Part shown: in pieces, positions 20,109 to 27,469 of the stretch
How the letters are laid out: every line of letters begins with the position of its first letter
How positions within the stretch are numbered: the first letter of the stretch is position 1
DNA from: an uncultured Bacilli bacterium
GTDB lineage: Bacteria > Bacillota_I > Bacilli_A > RF39 > UBA660
Direction of reading: 5' to 3'
DNA length: 44,595 bases
NCBI GenBank assembly: GCA_947632415.1
Contig: CANRPB010000004.1
Location: forward strand, 1 to 44,595
The notes under the pieces: model-generated
Seen by the model: only the letters and a program-made list of their open reading frames with translations
Database searches by the model: none
Told to the model about the DNA's origin: nothing
Translations under genes and position numbers: made by a program

Positions 20109-20154
20109 AAAAGGAGTGATGGGAGGCGTTTTCTCCCTCCTCCTTTTCTTTTTT
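20109..20154 (+). terminator. terminator after the capsid extension
   Basis: AAAAGGAG (20109-20116) pairs with CTCCTTTT (20140-20147), with an inner GGGAG/CTCCC, followed by CTTTTTT. It should reduce transcription of the connector genes relative to the capsid gene. Confidence 0.8.
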
Positions 20155-20174
20155 CGAGATACAAGGAGAGAAAT

Positions 20175-20762
20175 ATGTTAGCAGATAGCACATTAGTTCC
20201 TGTACGTAATTTAACTAATCATACTGTTGGTTATAAAGTACCTGAACTAAATGTCCGTAGAGTTTTCCAAGCATCGGAGGTTAAAAAGCTTCCAGTAGAG
20301 GAAATTCGTAAACTTAATTATATGCCAGGTGGCCGCAATCTTCTTCTTGGTTATCTTGCGGTAGATAATAAAGATATGCGAGCAGAGCTTGGAGTTGATG
20401 CTGATGCAGTCGAGTTTGACTGGACAGAAGCAGATGTAGATAAAGCATTAACTACAGAACCTATTGAAGTTCTTTTAGATGCTTTAGACTTTGGCCCTGA
20501 TGGTATTAAAGAAATGTTAATTAAGAGGGCTGTTGATCTTGAAATTGATGATGCGTCTAAGTGCGAAGCTATTTCTGAACGTACTGGCGCTGATGTAACT
20601 AATAAAATTAAAATGAAAAAGTTGGCTCGTGAAGCAGATAAAAAAAATAAAGATGAAGTAACTGAGGCTGCTAATGCAAAAGTAGCTCCTGCTCCTAAGA
20701 GACGTGTAGCTACTAAACCTACTACTACTGCTAAACCTGCTTCAACTGTTGTAAAGGAGTAA
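20175..20762 (+). CDS. head protein with basic Ala/Pro/Lys-rich tail (195 aa)
   Basis: ATG 20175 (MLADSTLVPVRNLTNHTVGY) has ACAAGGAGAG upstream; the longer track start runs through the terminator. The N-terminal half (1-75) is beta-like, the middle is helical (DVDKALTTEPIEVLLDALDF, LIKRAVDLEIDDASKCEAIS), and the last 35 residues are low-complexity and basic (PKRRVATKPTTTAKPASTVV). It lies immediately after the capsid gene, where a head-completion or capsid-associated protein is expected. No specific family recognised. Confidence 0.6.
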   Translation: MLADSTLVPVRNLTNHTVGYKVPELNVRRVFQASEVKKLPVEEIRKLNYMPGGRNLLLGYLAVDNKDMRAELGVDADAVEFDWTEADVDKALTTEPIEVLLDALDFGPDGIKEMLIKRAVDLEIDDASKCEAISERTGADVTNKIKMKKLAREADKKNKDEVTEAANAKVAPAPKRRVATKPTTTAKPASTVVKE

Positions 20763-20781
20763 GTTAGGGGGATATATTAAA

Positions 20782-21276
20782 ATGGATGAAACTAATCCCC
20801 AAGAATTTACTAGCTTTAAAGAAGTATATGATATGTTTTTATCTGGTATTACTGATGATATGTTTTTAGAACTTACACCAGAAGATACCAAAGAATTATT
20901 ACAAGAGATTTTAATCGCAGCTATTCCTTATTTTGAATATCCTAGTCATGATTTATTTGATTATAATTTGCAGGAACAAAGATTTAATTGGAAACTTTCA
21001 AATGAAGAAATTATTATTTTGCGGCAATATATGATTGCTCAATGGATTGGCTACCAATTAGCAACTATTGATTTAATTAAACAGAAATATTCTGGAAGTG
21101 ATTTTAAATTTACTTCTCAAGCATCTCATATTAAACAACTCAAAGAGATGAAAAAAGAATATGAAACTCAAGGTTTTCATCTACAAAGGGTTTTTCGTAG
21201 ACGTCATCGCCGCAAAGATGGAACAATTGCTTCATTATTAAATCAGATTATGGAGCCTCCAAGAGATGATGACTAA
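20782..21276 (+). CDS. head-tail connector (adaptor) candidate
   Basis: The 164-aa product is almost all helical: FKEVYDMFLSGITDDMFLEL, ELLQEILIAAIPYFEYPSHD, NEEIIILRQYMIAQWIGYQL, and a basic C-terminus (HLQRVFRRRHRRKDG). This helical-bundle pattern and the place directly downstream of the head genes fit the gp6/gp15-type adaptor that binds the portal. It overlaps the next gene by 11 bp, suggesting coupled translation. Assignment is positional. Confidence 0.6.
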   Translation: MDETNPQEFTSFKEVYDMFLSGITDDMFLELTPEDTKELLQEILIAAIPYFEYPSHDLFDYNLQEQRFNWKLSNEEIIILRQYMIAQWIGYQLATIDLIKQKYSGSDFKFTSQASHIKQLKEMKKEYETQGFHLQRVFRRRHRRKDGTIASLLNQIMEPPRDDD

Positions 21277-21571
21277 TTATGAAGTAGAAATTGATAATAA
21301 TGCAATTAAATTTAATCTAAATCGACTAGGTAATCAAATATATAAAACTTTATGTTTGCGGGAAGAGGGTAAAGATTGGCAAAAGCCTTTAGAAACTATA
21401 ATGGTTGAACTTTTAGGAATGGCTAATTTGTTTCCGCAACAAGAAAAATTATGTTCTTTAGCATGTAAAATACAAGGTCTTACAAATAAAGAAATTGATT
21501 TTATGTTATATAGACGAACAGTTTTTGAATGTTGTTCTCTTGTAAATAAAATAAAAGATGCTATTGATTAG
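21266..21571 (+). CDS. small connector-region protein (101 aa)
   Basis: It starts at ATG 21266 inside the end of the previous gene (ATGATGACTAA). The product is largely helical (LNRLGNQIYKTLCLREEGKD, PLETIMVELLGMANLFPQQE), with a short cysteine-containing end (CCSLVNKIKDAI). Its position in the tightly packed head-tail connector cluster suggests a structural or assembly role. Family not recognised. Confidence 0.55.
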   Translation: MMTNYEVEIDNNAIKFNLNRLGNQIYKTLCLREEGKDWQKPLETIMVELLGMANLFPQQEKLCSLACKIQGLTNKEIDFMLYRRTVFECCSLVNKIKDAID

Positions 21572-21580
21572 GAGGCCATC

Positions 21581-22711
21581 ATGTCCGCAGAAACATTAAT
21601 AGCGAGACTTCAACATGATGGCGGGAATGCCTTAGGACGTATAAATAAACAAAAGTTACGTTCTTTACAAGCAGCTTTAAAAAATGATTATAATTCTCGT
21701 CTTATAAAAACTCCTAAAAAAGCAGCTTGGCCGGCATTAATAAATGCTAAAGATATTAAAAGTGATTATGACAAGAAATATATTTCAGTAGAATTTGATG
21801 CAGGCTTAGAGTCTGGAGATGTTTTTGAAATATTAGACGATCATACTCATTGGATGATTTATCTTCCTGTTTTAACGGAAACCGCTTATCTGCGATCAGA
21901 GATAGTAAGATGTAGATATAGTATTGAAATTGAAGACGAAAAATATTGGGTTTATTTTCAAGGACCGACAGAGACGGATTTGCGGTGGTATATTAAACAG
22001 GGAATTAATTTTAATGAATTAAATTTATCAGGAACCATTTATATTAAAAATACTCCTAAAACTAAAGAGTTTTTTAAACGATTTACACATATTAAATTAG
22101 ATGGACATATGTGGGAAGTACAAGTGACTGATTCTATTACTGTTCCTGGTATTATTGAGCTTGAAATACAAGAATATTATGATAATACTCCTGCAGAACT
22201 TCCTAGTATCCATAAAGATGAAGAAGATCCTCATATTTGTATTATTGGCACTGATATAGTAAAACAAAATACAATTATTGGGTATGAAATTGAACCTCGT
22301 TATTATGATCCAAAAGCAGAATGGAAAGTTAGTGGTAATAATAGAGTAAAAATTGATAGAATCATAGATAATGGGCGTATGTGTGAAGTACGAATTTATG
22401 ATGGAGCTATTCGTAATTTTTTCGTGCAATACGGAGATAATGAACCATTAGAGGTCATGATTGATATAGAAGAGCCGTATATTAAAGGTCCACAGTTAGT
22501 GTATCCTTATGATACGCATGAATACTGGACTGCTTGTAAAGATGATATATTAGTATTTTCTTCAGACAGCGATCTTGTTAAAGTTACTCAATTGACAGAT
22601 AATTCTTGTAAAGTAAAGATAAAAAGTAGTAAAAAAGGTGAATTTATTTTGCGGGCTACTGCAGAGGATGATACTGTTTATGAACTTCTTGTAACGATTG
22701 GCTCGTTCTAA
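21581..22711 (+). CDS. head-tail joining protein with C-terminal Ig-like domain
   Basis: The 376-aa product follows AGGAGGCC. The first 220 residues are basic then beta-rich (AAWPALINAKDIKSDYDKKY, GDVFEILDDHTHWMIYLPVL, WEVQVTDSITVPGIIELEIQ), typical of stopper or joining proteins. A further beta segment (HICIIGTDIVKQNTIIGYEI) leads to a C-terminal part (about 305-376; DDILVFSSDSDLVKVTQLTD, SKKGEFILRATAEDDTVYEL) that resembles a BIG2-type bacterial Ig-like fold. It would sit at the head-tail interface. Domain boundaries are by eye. Confidence 0.55.
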   Translation: MSAETLIARLQHDGGNALGRINKQKLRSLQAALKNDYNSRLIKTPKKAAWPALINAKDIKSDYDKKYISVEFDAGLESGDVFEILDDHTHWMIYLPVLTETAYLRSEIVRCRYSIEIEDEKYWVYFQGPTETDLRWYIKQGINFNELNLSGTIYIKNTPKTKEFFKRFTHIKLDGHMWEVQVTDSITVPGIIELEIQEYYDNTPAELPSIHKDEEDPHICIIGTDIVKQNTIIGYEIEPRYYDPKAEWKVSGNNRVKIDRIIDNGRMCEVRIYDGAIRNFFVQYGDNEPLEVMIDIEEPYIKGPQLVYPYDTHEYWTACKDDILVFSSDSDLVKVTQLTDNSCKVKIKSSKKGEFILRATAEDDTVYELLVTIGSF

Positions 22712-22720
22712 GGAGTTAAC

Positions 22721-23359
22721 GTGCATGTAGTTGGACATAAACTAGCTAAGAATTTTAAAAGTTCTTTTCTTTCTTGTGAAAAAGATCAAGAAGCTATATG
22801 GAAACGATTATTTGTTGAAAGTGAACCGTATAGTAATAAATTAAAAAGATTGTTAATTATAAATACTCCTAATTGTTTAGATGAACGAGAGCATCAGTGG
22901 GATCATTTAATTCAACAAGCTTCAGTTAAGAAGTTACATGATGATGGATATATTAAAGCTGTTCCTAAATTAGCATTTGGGGAACATGAAGAAGTGAAAT
23001 CTTATATTATGCTTGAGTTTGATGACTTTGTACCTACTTCTAATCCTGAATATCGAGATTGTATAGTAAGTTTTACTATTATATGTCAATTAGATTATTG
23101 GGAACTTGAAGATTATAAGCTACGCCCGCATCAAATAGCAGGTTATATTGATGGTATTCTTAATGAATGTCGTTTAACGGGTATAGGTACTTTGAAGTTT
23201 TTAGGTGCTTCTCAAATAGTTTTAAATGAATATTTGGGTGGATTAGTTCTTCGTTATGTTGCTACTCATGGGCATGATGATGAAGAAGCATTAAATCCAG
23301 ATGTTCCTGCTCCAGAAAAGCTTGGCAGTAGGGATTATGATGATATTGACCTAGGTTAG
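22721..23359 (+). CDS. tail completion/terminator protein candidate
   Basis: A GTG start at 22721 follows AAGGAGTTAAC. The 212-aa product has a helical N-terminus, then beta segments (YIMLEFDDFVPTSNPEYRDC, IVSFTIICQLDYWELEDYKL) and a helix-strand end (GTLKFLGASQIVLNEYLGGL), with an acidic tail (YDDIDLG). The arrangement, and the place between head joining genes and the tail genes, fit the tail terminator (neck) protein that caps the tube. Identification is from order and fold pattern. Confidence 0.55.
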   Translation: MHVVGHKLAKNFKSSFLSCEKDQEAIWKRLFVESEPYSNKLKRLLIINTPNCLDEREHQWDHLIQQASVKKLHDDGYIKAVPKLAFGEHEEVKSYIMLEFDDFVPTSNPEYRDCIVSFTIICQLDYWELEDYKLRPHQIAGYIDGILNECRLTGIGTLKFLGASQIVLNEYLGGLVLRYVATHGHDDEEALNPDVPAPEKLGSRDYDDIDLG

Positions 23360-23367
23360 AGGTTAAT

Positions 23368-24126
23368 ATGGCGATAAAAGGAGATGCAGTTGGACTATAT
23401 CTTGTTTCTAAAGATATAATAGTCCCAGAGTGCAATATTGTATTAACTCAGCCAACAGTAAAAGAAGTATTGCAATTTGGAGAAACTAATTTTCTTCAAA
23501 TTATACAATATTTGAGTTATACAGAACGATCTTTTCAGATATTAAAACAAGAAAATACTGAATTACAATTATTAGATGAATTTCAGTTATTTTTATTAAT
23601 TTATCATAATGAACCTATTTTAAGATCTCAAATAGAAAGATTTTTTGAGTTAATTTTTCCTAAATATACTGTAATTTTTACAGATAATAGTATTGATTTT
23701 AAAGATATAGAAGATAATGGGGTTAAAGGCCGCATAAATCCTTTTAATTTTGAATCATTACAAAAACTTTGTTTAGATTTATTTCTTCCTATTGGACAAA
23801 AAGAACCGGAATATAATCCAGTTTCAAGTAAAGCCCAAGAAATTGCGGAGAAATTAAAAAAAGGCAGGGAAGAAAAAGCCCGTAGGGAGGGGAAGCAAGA
23901 AGATAGCTCCTCTCTCTATGGGACTGCTATGTCTATTATTGCTATTGGATGCGGGATACCTTTTCAAGTATTGTATGAGTGTACGATATTTCAATTAAAT
24001 GATTTATTTATGCGGTATACTGCTAAAATGGCTTGGGATCAGTATATTAAAATGGCTACGATTCCATTTTCTGATTCTTCTAAATTAGAAGCTCCTAATA
24101 TGTGGACTTCTAATATTTATGGTTAA
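23368..24126 (+). CDS. tail assembly chaperone-like protein (252 aa)
   Basis: The product is helical with an IVLTQPTVKEVLQFGETNFL start that resembles tail assembly chaperones (tail tube proteins bind to such factors), then FFELIFPKYTVIFTDNSIDF, a basic linker (EIAEKLKKGREEKARREGKQ), and a C-terminal half with VLYECTIFQLNDLFMRYTAK, MAWDQYIKMATIPF. It precedes, not follows, the major tail gene, which is unusual for a chaperone, so a structural tail role is an alternative. No frameshift signal seen at its end. Confidence 0.4.
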   Translation: MAIKGDAVGLYLVSKDIIVPECNIVLTQPTVKEVLQFGETNFLQIIQYLSYTERSFQILKQENTELQLLDEFQLFLLIYHNEPILRSQIERFFELIFPKYTVIFTDNSIDFKDIEDNGVKGRINPFNFESLQKLCLDLFLPIGQKEPEYNPVSSKAQEIAEKLKKGREEKARREGKQEDSSSLYGTAMSIIAIGCGIPFQVLYECTIFQLNDLFMRYTAKMAWDQYIKMATIPFSDSSKLEAPNMWTSNIYG

Positions 24127-24228
24127 TAAACCACAGCCTTGTGTGGATTATTATAGAGGGTAAAATTAAATATTGCGCGATATTTGATATTACCAAAAAG
24201 GGAAAATTTGTACGTACAAGATTTCCGA
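24127..24228 (+). promoter_or_regulatory. structured leader before the major tail gene
   Basis: Two hairpins lie in the 124-bp gap: CCACA/TGTGG with AATAA/TTATT flanks (24125-24153), and GGAAA..TGTAC/GTACA..TTTCC around a TTGTACGTACAA palindrome (about 24201-24228). A weak promoter TTGTGT-N16-TAAAAT (24139-24166) is possible. The leader may terminate or process the upstream message and protect the abundant tail message. Confidence 0.4.
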
Positions 24229-24250
24229 TTTGAAGAAAGGGGACTACAGC

Positions 24251-25324
24251 ATGAGATTCGGTGTTCGCGAGATCTGCGATGTAGTATTTAAACCTCTCAG
24301 CTCTGTTGATATTGGTAATCAACACTTTGATGCCGGTCAACCTGTACTCTACCTTGACACCGCAAAAACTTCTACTCTTGAAGGTGCTTCTACAACCGTC
24401 TATGCACAAGGCGGTAAAGGTAATCCTCGCTTAATCGGTTGGGACGGCGAGAAAACTATTACATTTACTGTAGAAGATGCCCTTATGAGTCCAATCAGTT
24501 TTGCAATGCTTTCTGGTGCTGGTGTTATCCAAGGTATGGGTGAACTTGATGCGGATGATGCAAGGAAAATTTATGTCCATACTTCTTATGACTTAACTGT
24601 TGAGAAGCAAGATGGTAAGTTTGTTGCTAAATTAACAGATGTTGAACGTAATGGTGCAACTCTTGTTGTCACTAAAGAAGCTCCTGTTTATCCTATTCTA
24701 TTAGATTCTGCGGGAGCACAAGCTGCTTATCTTTCTGCTATTACAGAAGACCAAATTACAGTTGAAGGTGAAGCACCTGAAAATCCTGTTAAAGTCAATA
24801 CTGAACGTGGAGAGATTGATGCCAGTGGGCGTACTATTGTATTTGAATTAGCTTCTGATGAACCTGGCGATCCTCGTCTTGATGAAGCGATTCAAGTAGG
24901 ACAGGCTGTACGTATTGACTGTTATACAGTTCATACTGAAGGTGCTACTGAAATTCAAATTGATGCTAGTACATTTGCTGGTTATTACTATATTGAAGCT
25001 TCTACCTTATTCCGTGATGAAGCTACTGGTGTAGATATGGCTGCTGAATTTGTCATTCCACGTGGTAAGATTCAATCTAACTTTACATTTACAATGGCTA
25101 ACAGCGGCGATCCTTCAACATTTACTTTCACAATTGATGCATTCCCTGCGTATACTAAATTTAACAAGAATAAAAAGGTTATGGCTATTCTTCAAGTTCT
25201 TGATGTTGAAGGTGACTCTCATAACTATCGTACAAAGGATATTATCGGTCACGAAAACCGCACTAGTGATGCTGATGTAGACGAATGGTATACGAAGTCA
25301 ATCTTCGTTGATTCGGGGGAATAG
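24251..25324 (+). CDS. major tail (tube) protein, unshifted product (357 aa)
   Basis: ATG 24251 (MRFGVREICDVVFKPLSSVD) has AGAAAGGGGA about 8 nt upstream; the track start 24230 has no ribosome site. The sequence is beta-rich and GC-richer in codons, as for an abundant tube subunit: QPVLYLDTAKTSTLEGASTT, GWDGEKTITFTVEDALMSPI, GKIQSNFTFTMANSGDPSTF, TFTIDAFPAYTK. Position before the tape measure region supports the call. It ends SIFVDSGE-stop in TTCGGGGGAATAG, a likely -1 frameshift site leading into 694 further codons. Confidence 0.82.
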   Translation: MRFGVREICDVVFKPLSSVDIGNQHFDAGQPVLYLDTAKTSTLEGASTTVYAQGGKGNPRLIGWDGEKTITFTVEDALMSPISFAMLSGAGVIQGMGELDADDARKIYVHTSYDLTVEKQDGKFVAKLTDVERNGATLVVTKEAPVYPILLDSAGAQAAYLSAITEDQITVEGEAPENPVKVNTERGEIDASGRTIVFELASDEPGDPRLDEAIQVGQAVRIDCYTVHTEGATEIQIDASTFAGYYYIEASTLFRDEATGVDMAAEFVIPRGKIQSNFTFTMANSGDPSTFTFTIDAFPAYTKFNKNKKVMAILQVLDVEGDSHNYRTKDIIGHENRTSDADVDEWYTKSIFVDSGE

Positions 25325-25370
25325 TTGCCGACCCTGTCGCTCCAGAATTAAAGAAAGCAACAGTGGCAAC
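25315..25370 (+). promoter_or_regulatory. -1 programmed frameshift site of the tail gene
   Basis: GGGGGAATAG (25315-25324) places GGG (25316-25318) on a G-run so that slipping back by one keeps GGG pairing. The stem GTTGCC (25324-25329) with GGCAAC (25365-25370), plus inner CTGT (25334-25337) with ACAG (25360-25363), starts 5 nt after GGG. The zero-frame stop is TAG 25322; the -1 frame runs open to 27402. The same GGGGGAATA and -1 direction occur at the capsid gene. Confidence 0.8.
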
Positions 25371-27402
25371 CGGCGTAAAGCTCGGGACCTATAATACGAG
25401 TGACGGTTTCTCTGGGACCGCCACTCTTTTAGAGAACGAGATTACTGTAACTGGTACACTATATAAACAACCTGATACAGTTAATGAAGTATTAGGTTTT
25501 CCATCTGAAATGGCAACTGGATATTATCTTCCTATACAATTAACAGGTATTAGAGGACAAGCTGTAAAGCGTATGCCTGATGGTAAAGCTAATGTATTTG
25601 GTAAGACAGGTGACAGAAATACTGTAATGAATATAATCTTTGCAGTTGATCCTGAGAATCCTAATATAAATCTTAAGATTTATAGTACGTTAGAAGATGC
25701 TGAAACTGATACAGATGGGTTAGAAGTTACTATTAATTGTGAGGAATGCGTTTTTCAAGCTCCAACAGCAGAGCCTTTTAGCAAGGAAGAATTAGGTTCT
25801 ATTGAAGCTGGTTCTCATACTTTAGAGGATTTAGTAGGAGAAAATTATGGATATGTTCTTGATGAACAAGCGCATACTATCACTGCTACTGGTGAGTTAA
25901 AGAAGATTGATGATTATCAGGATATGTTCCCTGGAGAGTCTGAAATAACTTCTTATTTCTTACCTGTTAAACTTCTAGGAAAAGATGGCACAACTGTAAA
26001 GAGTACTACTCTTCTTGGTACTGAAAAAACTTTGACATTTGGCCAAACTGGTGATGAAGAAGGGACTATGGTCTTAATCATGGCTATTGATCCTCAATCA
26101 CCTACAAGAGAATTAACTATTACTCCAGCTGCGGTTGGATATAGTTTGAATGCGGAAACTAATTATACAGTTGATGCATCAGCTTGTGATTTTGAAGGAT
26201 ATATACCACCTATAGTAAATGTTATTGCTCCAGTAGGTGATAAAATTTATTGCGGAAAACAAGCAAATAATATTCAACAAAATCTTGTTGTAGGGGATTC
26301 TGAAATTACTGGTCAATTATTCTATTTTGATAGTTTCCCAGAAGCATTCCCTGCCAATGAATCATTACAACATGGTAACTATCTAGTTCTTGACTTTAGT
26401 GCGGAGCCTGCGGATACTATTATTAAGGTAGAATTGCAGGGTGGAGACACTGTAATGAAAGAACCTGTTGTTGTAGATGATGGTTGGTGTATTTTCCATG
26501 TTACAAGTTCAGAACAAAAACTTCATGTAATTGGTGAATATAATCATCAGACTTATGATAAGGTTTATGATTTAACCCATTTAACATTAAATCGCCATAT
26601 TCCTAAGTTTACATCTATCGAAGTAAGAGATCCGCAAGGTGTTCCTTATCTTCATTATGTAAATGATCTTAGTGATTATGTAGAAGATGTAACTTGTACT
26701 GTAGATGGTCAGCACATTACACTTGACGGTGGCGTGTTAAAGCAGTTCTCAAAAGCTTATGGTGGTAAAAATGCTTATGCGGTGCCTTTCACAATGACTG
26801 GCGCGGCAGACAAGTATGTAACTTGGAAACAACTTGATGGTAAGTGGGAGAAAGAAGGAACTTTAATTGAAGATCCTTATCAACCTATTGTTCAAGTTGG
26901 TCCAGATAACTACACAGAACGTCGTTTTAAACTTTGGGATTCAGCGGAAGCTGTCACAGCTACTGAAGATACCAGTTACATGTATGTAATTGATGCTAGC
27001 AAATGCACTTTTATTCCTTATGATGATGCAGTATATCTTAAGTTAGCAAACGATACTATCTATGACCATAATGTAGAAAACTTTGGTAATTTTAATGTTC
27101 AGGCAACTACTATTACAGGTATAGCTAAATACTGTAAAGATGTAACTCCATTTACAGAACAATATCCTGAACGCAAAGATGGGTATTATCTACCATTAGA
27201 CATTTTTGGTGGCAAATGGGAAGGTAATCAGTTCCGTGTAAAATGGACTGATAATGATTGGTCTGAATGGATGTCATTAGACGATAAAGGTCTATTGTTA
27301 TGGCTAGGCAAAGATAATATTATATTAACTAATATTGAAACTAAAAATGCTACAGGAACAGTACAACAATATACTGTTAATATTGAAAAGGAATCTAATT
27401 AG
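25318..27402 (+). CDS. -1 frame extension of the tail protein: tandem beta domains
   Basis: The -1 frame continues GGIVADPVAPELKKATVATG, a Pro/Ala linker, and then about five tandem copies of one beta-rich domain of about 110-130 aa, starting near 25378, 25840, 26240, 26680 and 27060. Repeated landmarks are ITVTGTL/ITATGEL/ITGQLF/ITGIAK strands, (A)TGYYLP, SYFLPVKL, GYYLPLDI, and VFGKTGD/TFGQTGD. Copy 1 is closest to the capsid extension. The track's GTG 25363 has no ribosome site, so independent translation is unlikely. The long tail product would be about 1050 aa. Decoration of the tail tube with binding domains is the likely use. Confidence 0.82.
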   Translation, partial: GIVADPVAPELKKATVATGVKLGTYNTSDGFSGTATLLENEITVTGTLYKQPDTVNEVLGFPSEMATGYYLPIQLTGIRGQAVKRMPDGKANVFGKTGDRNTVMNIIFAVDPENPNINLKIYSTLEDAETDTDGLEVTINCEECVFQAPTAEPFSKEELGSIEAGSHTLEDLVGENYGYVLDEQAHTITATGELKKIDDYQDMFPGESEITSYFLPVKLLGKDGTTVKSTTLLGTEKTLTFGQTGDEEGTMVLIMAIDPQSPTRELTITPAAVGYSLNAETNYTVDASACDFEGYIPPIVNVIAPVGDKIYCGKQANNIQQNLVVGDSEITGQLFYFDSFPEAFPANESLQHGNYLVLDFSAEPADTIIKVELQGGDTVMKEPVVVDDGWCIFHVTSSEQKLHVIGEYNHQTYDKVYDLTHLTLNRHIPKFTSIEVRDPQGVPYLHYVNDLSDYVEDVTCTVDGQHITLDGGVLKQFSKAYGGKNAYAVPFTMTGAADKYVTWKQLDGKWEKEGTLIEDPYQPIVQVGPDNYTERRFKLWDSAEAVTATEDTSYMYVIDASKCTFIPYDDAVYLKLANDTIYDHNVENFGNFNVQATTITGIAKYCKDVTPFTEQYPERKDGYYLPLDIFGGKWEGNQFRVKWTDNDWSEWMSLDDKGLLLWLGKDNIILTNIETKNATGTVQQYTVNIEKESN

Positions 27403-27411
27403 TTAATGCGC

Positions 27412-27448
27412 GGGAGTGCGCGGGAGACCGCGTGCTCCCATTTTTTTT
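27412..27448 (+). terminator. strong terminator after the tail extension
   Basis: GGGAGTGCGCGG and CCGCGTGCTCCC form a 12-bp stem (two G-U pairs) with a GAGA loop and eight Ts. It separates the abundant tail gene from the following genes, as the terminator at 20109 does for the capsid gene. Confidence 0.9.
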
Positions 27449-27469
27449 ATTTATGAAAGGAGGTGTGAC

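Noticed and set aside
25363-25365. GTG 25363 as independent start of the 679-aa tail extension
   Set aside because: No ribosome site upstream, and the same frame is already open through the end of the tail gene next to a G-run and stem-loop that match the capsid frameshift site.
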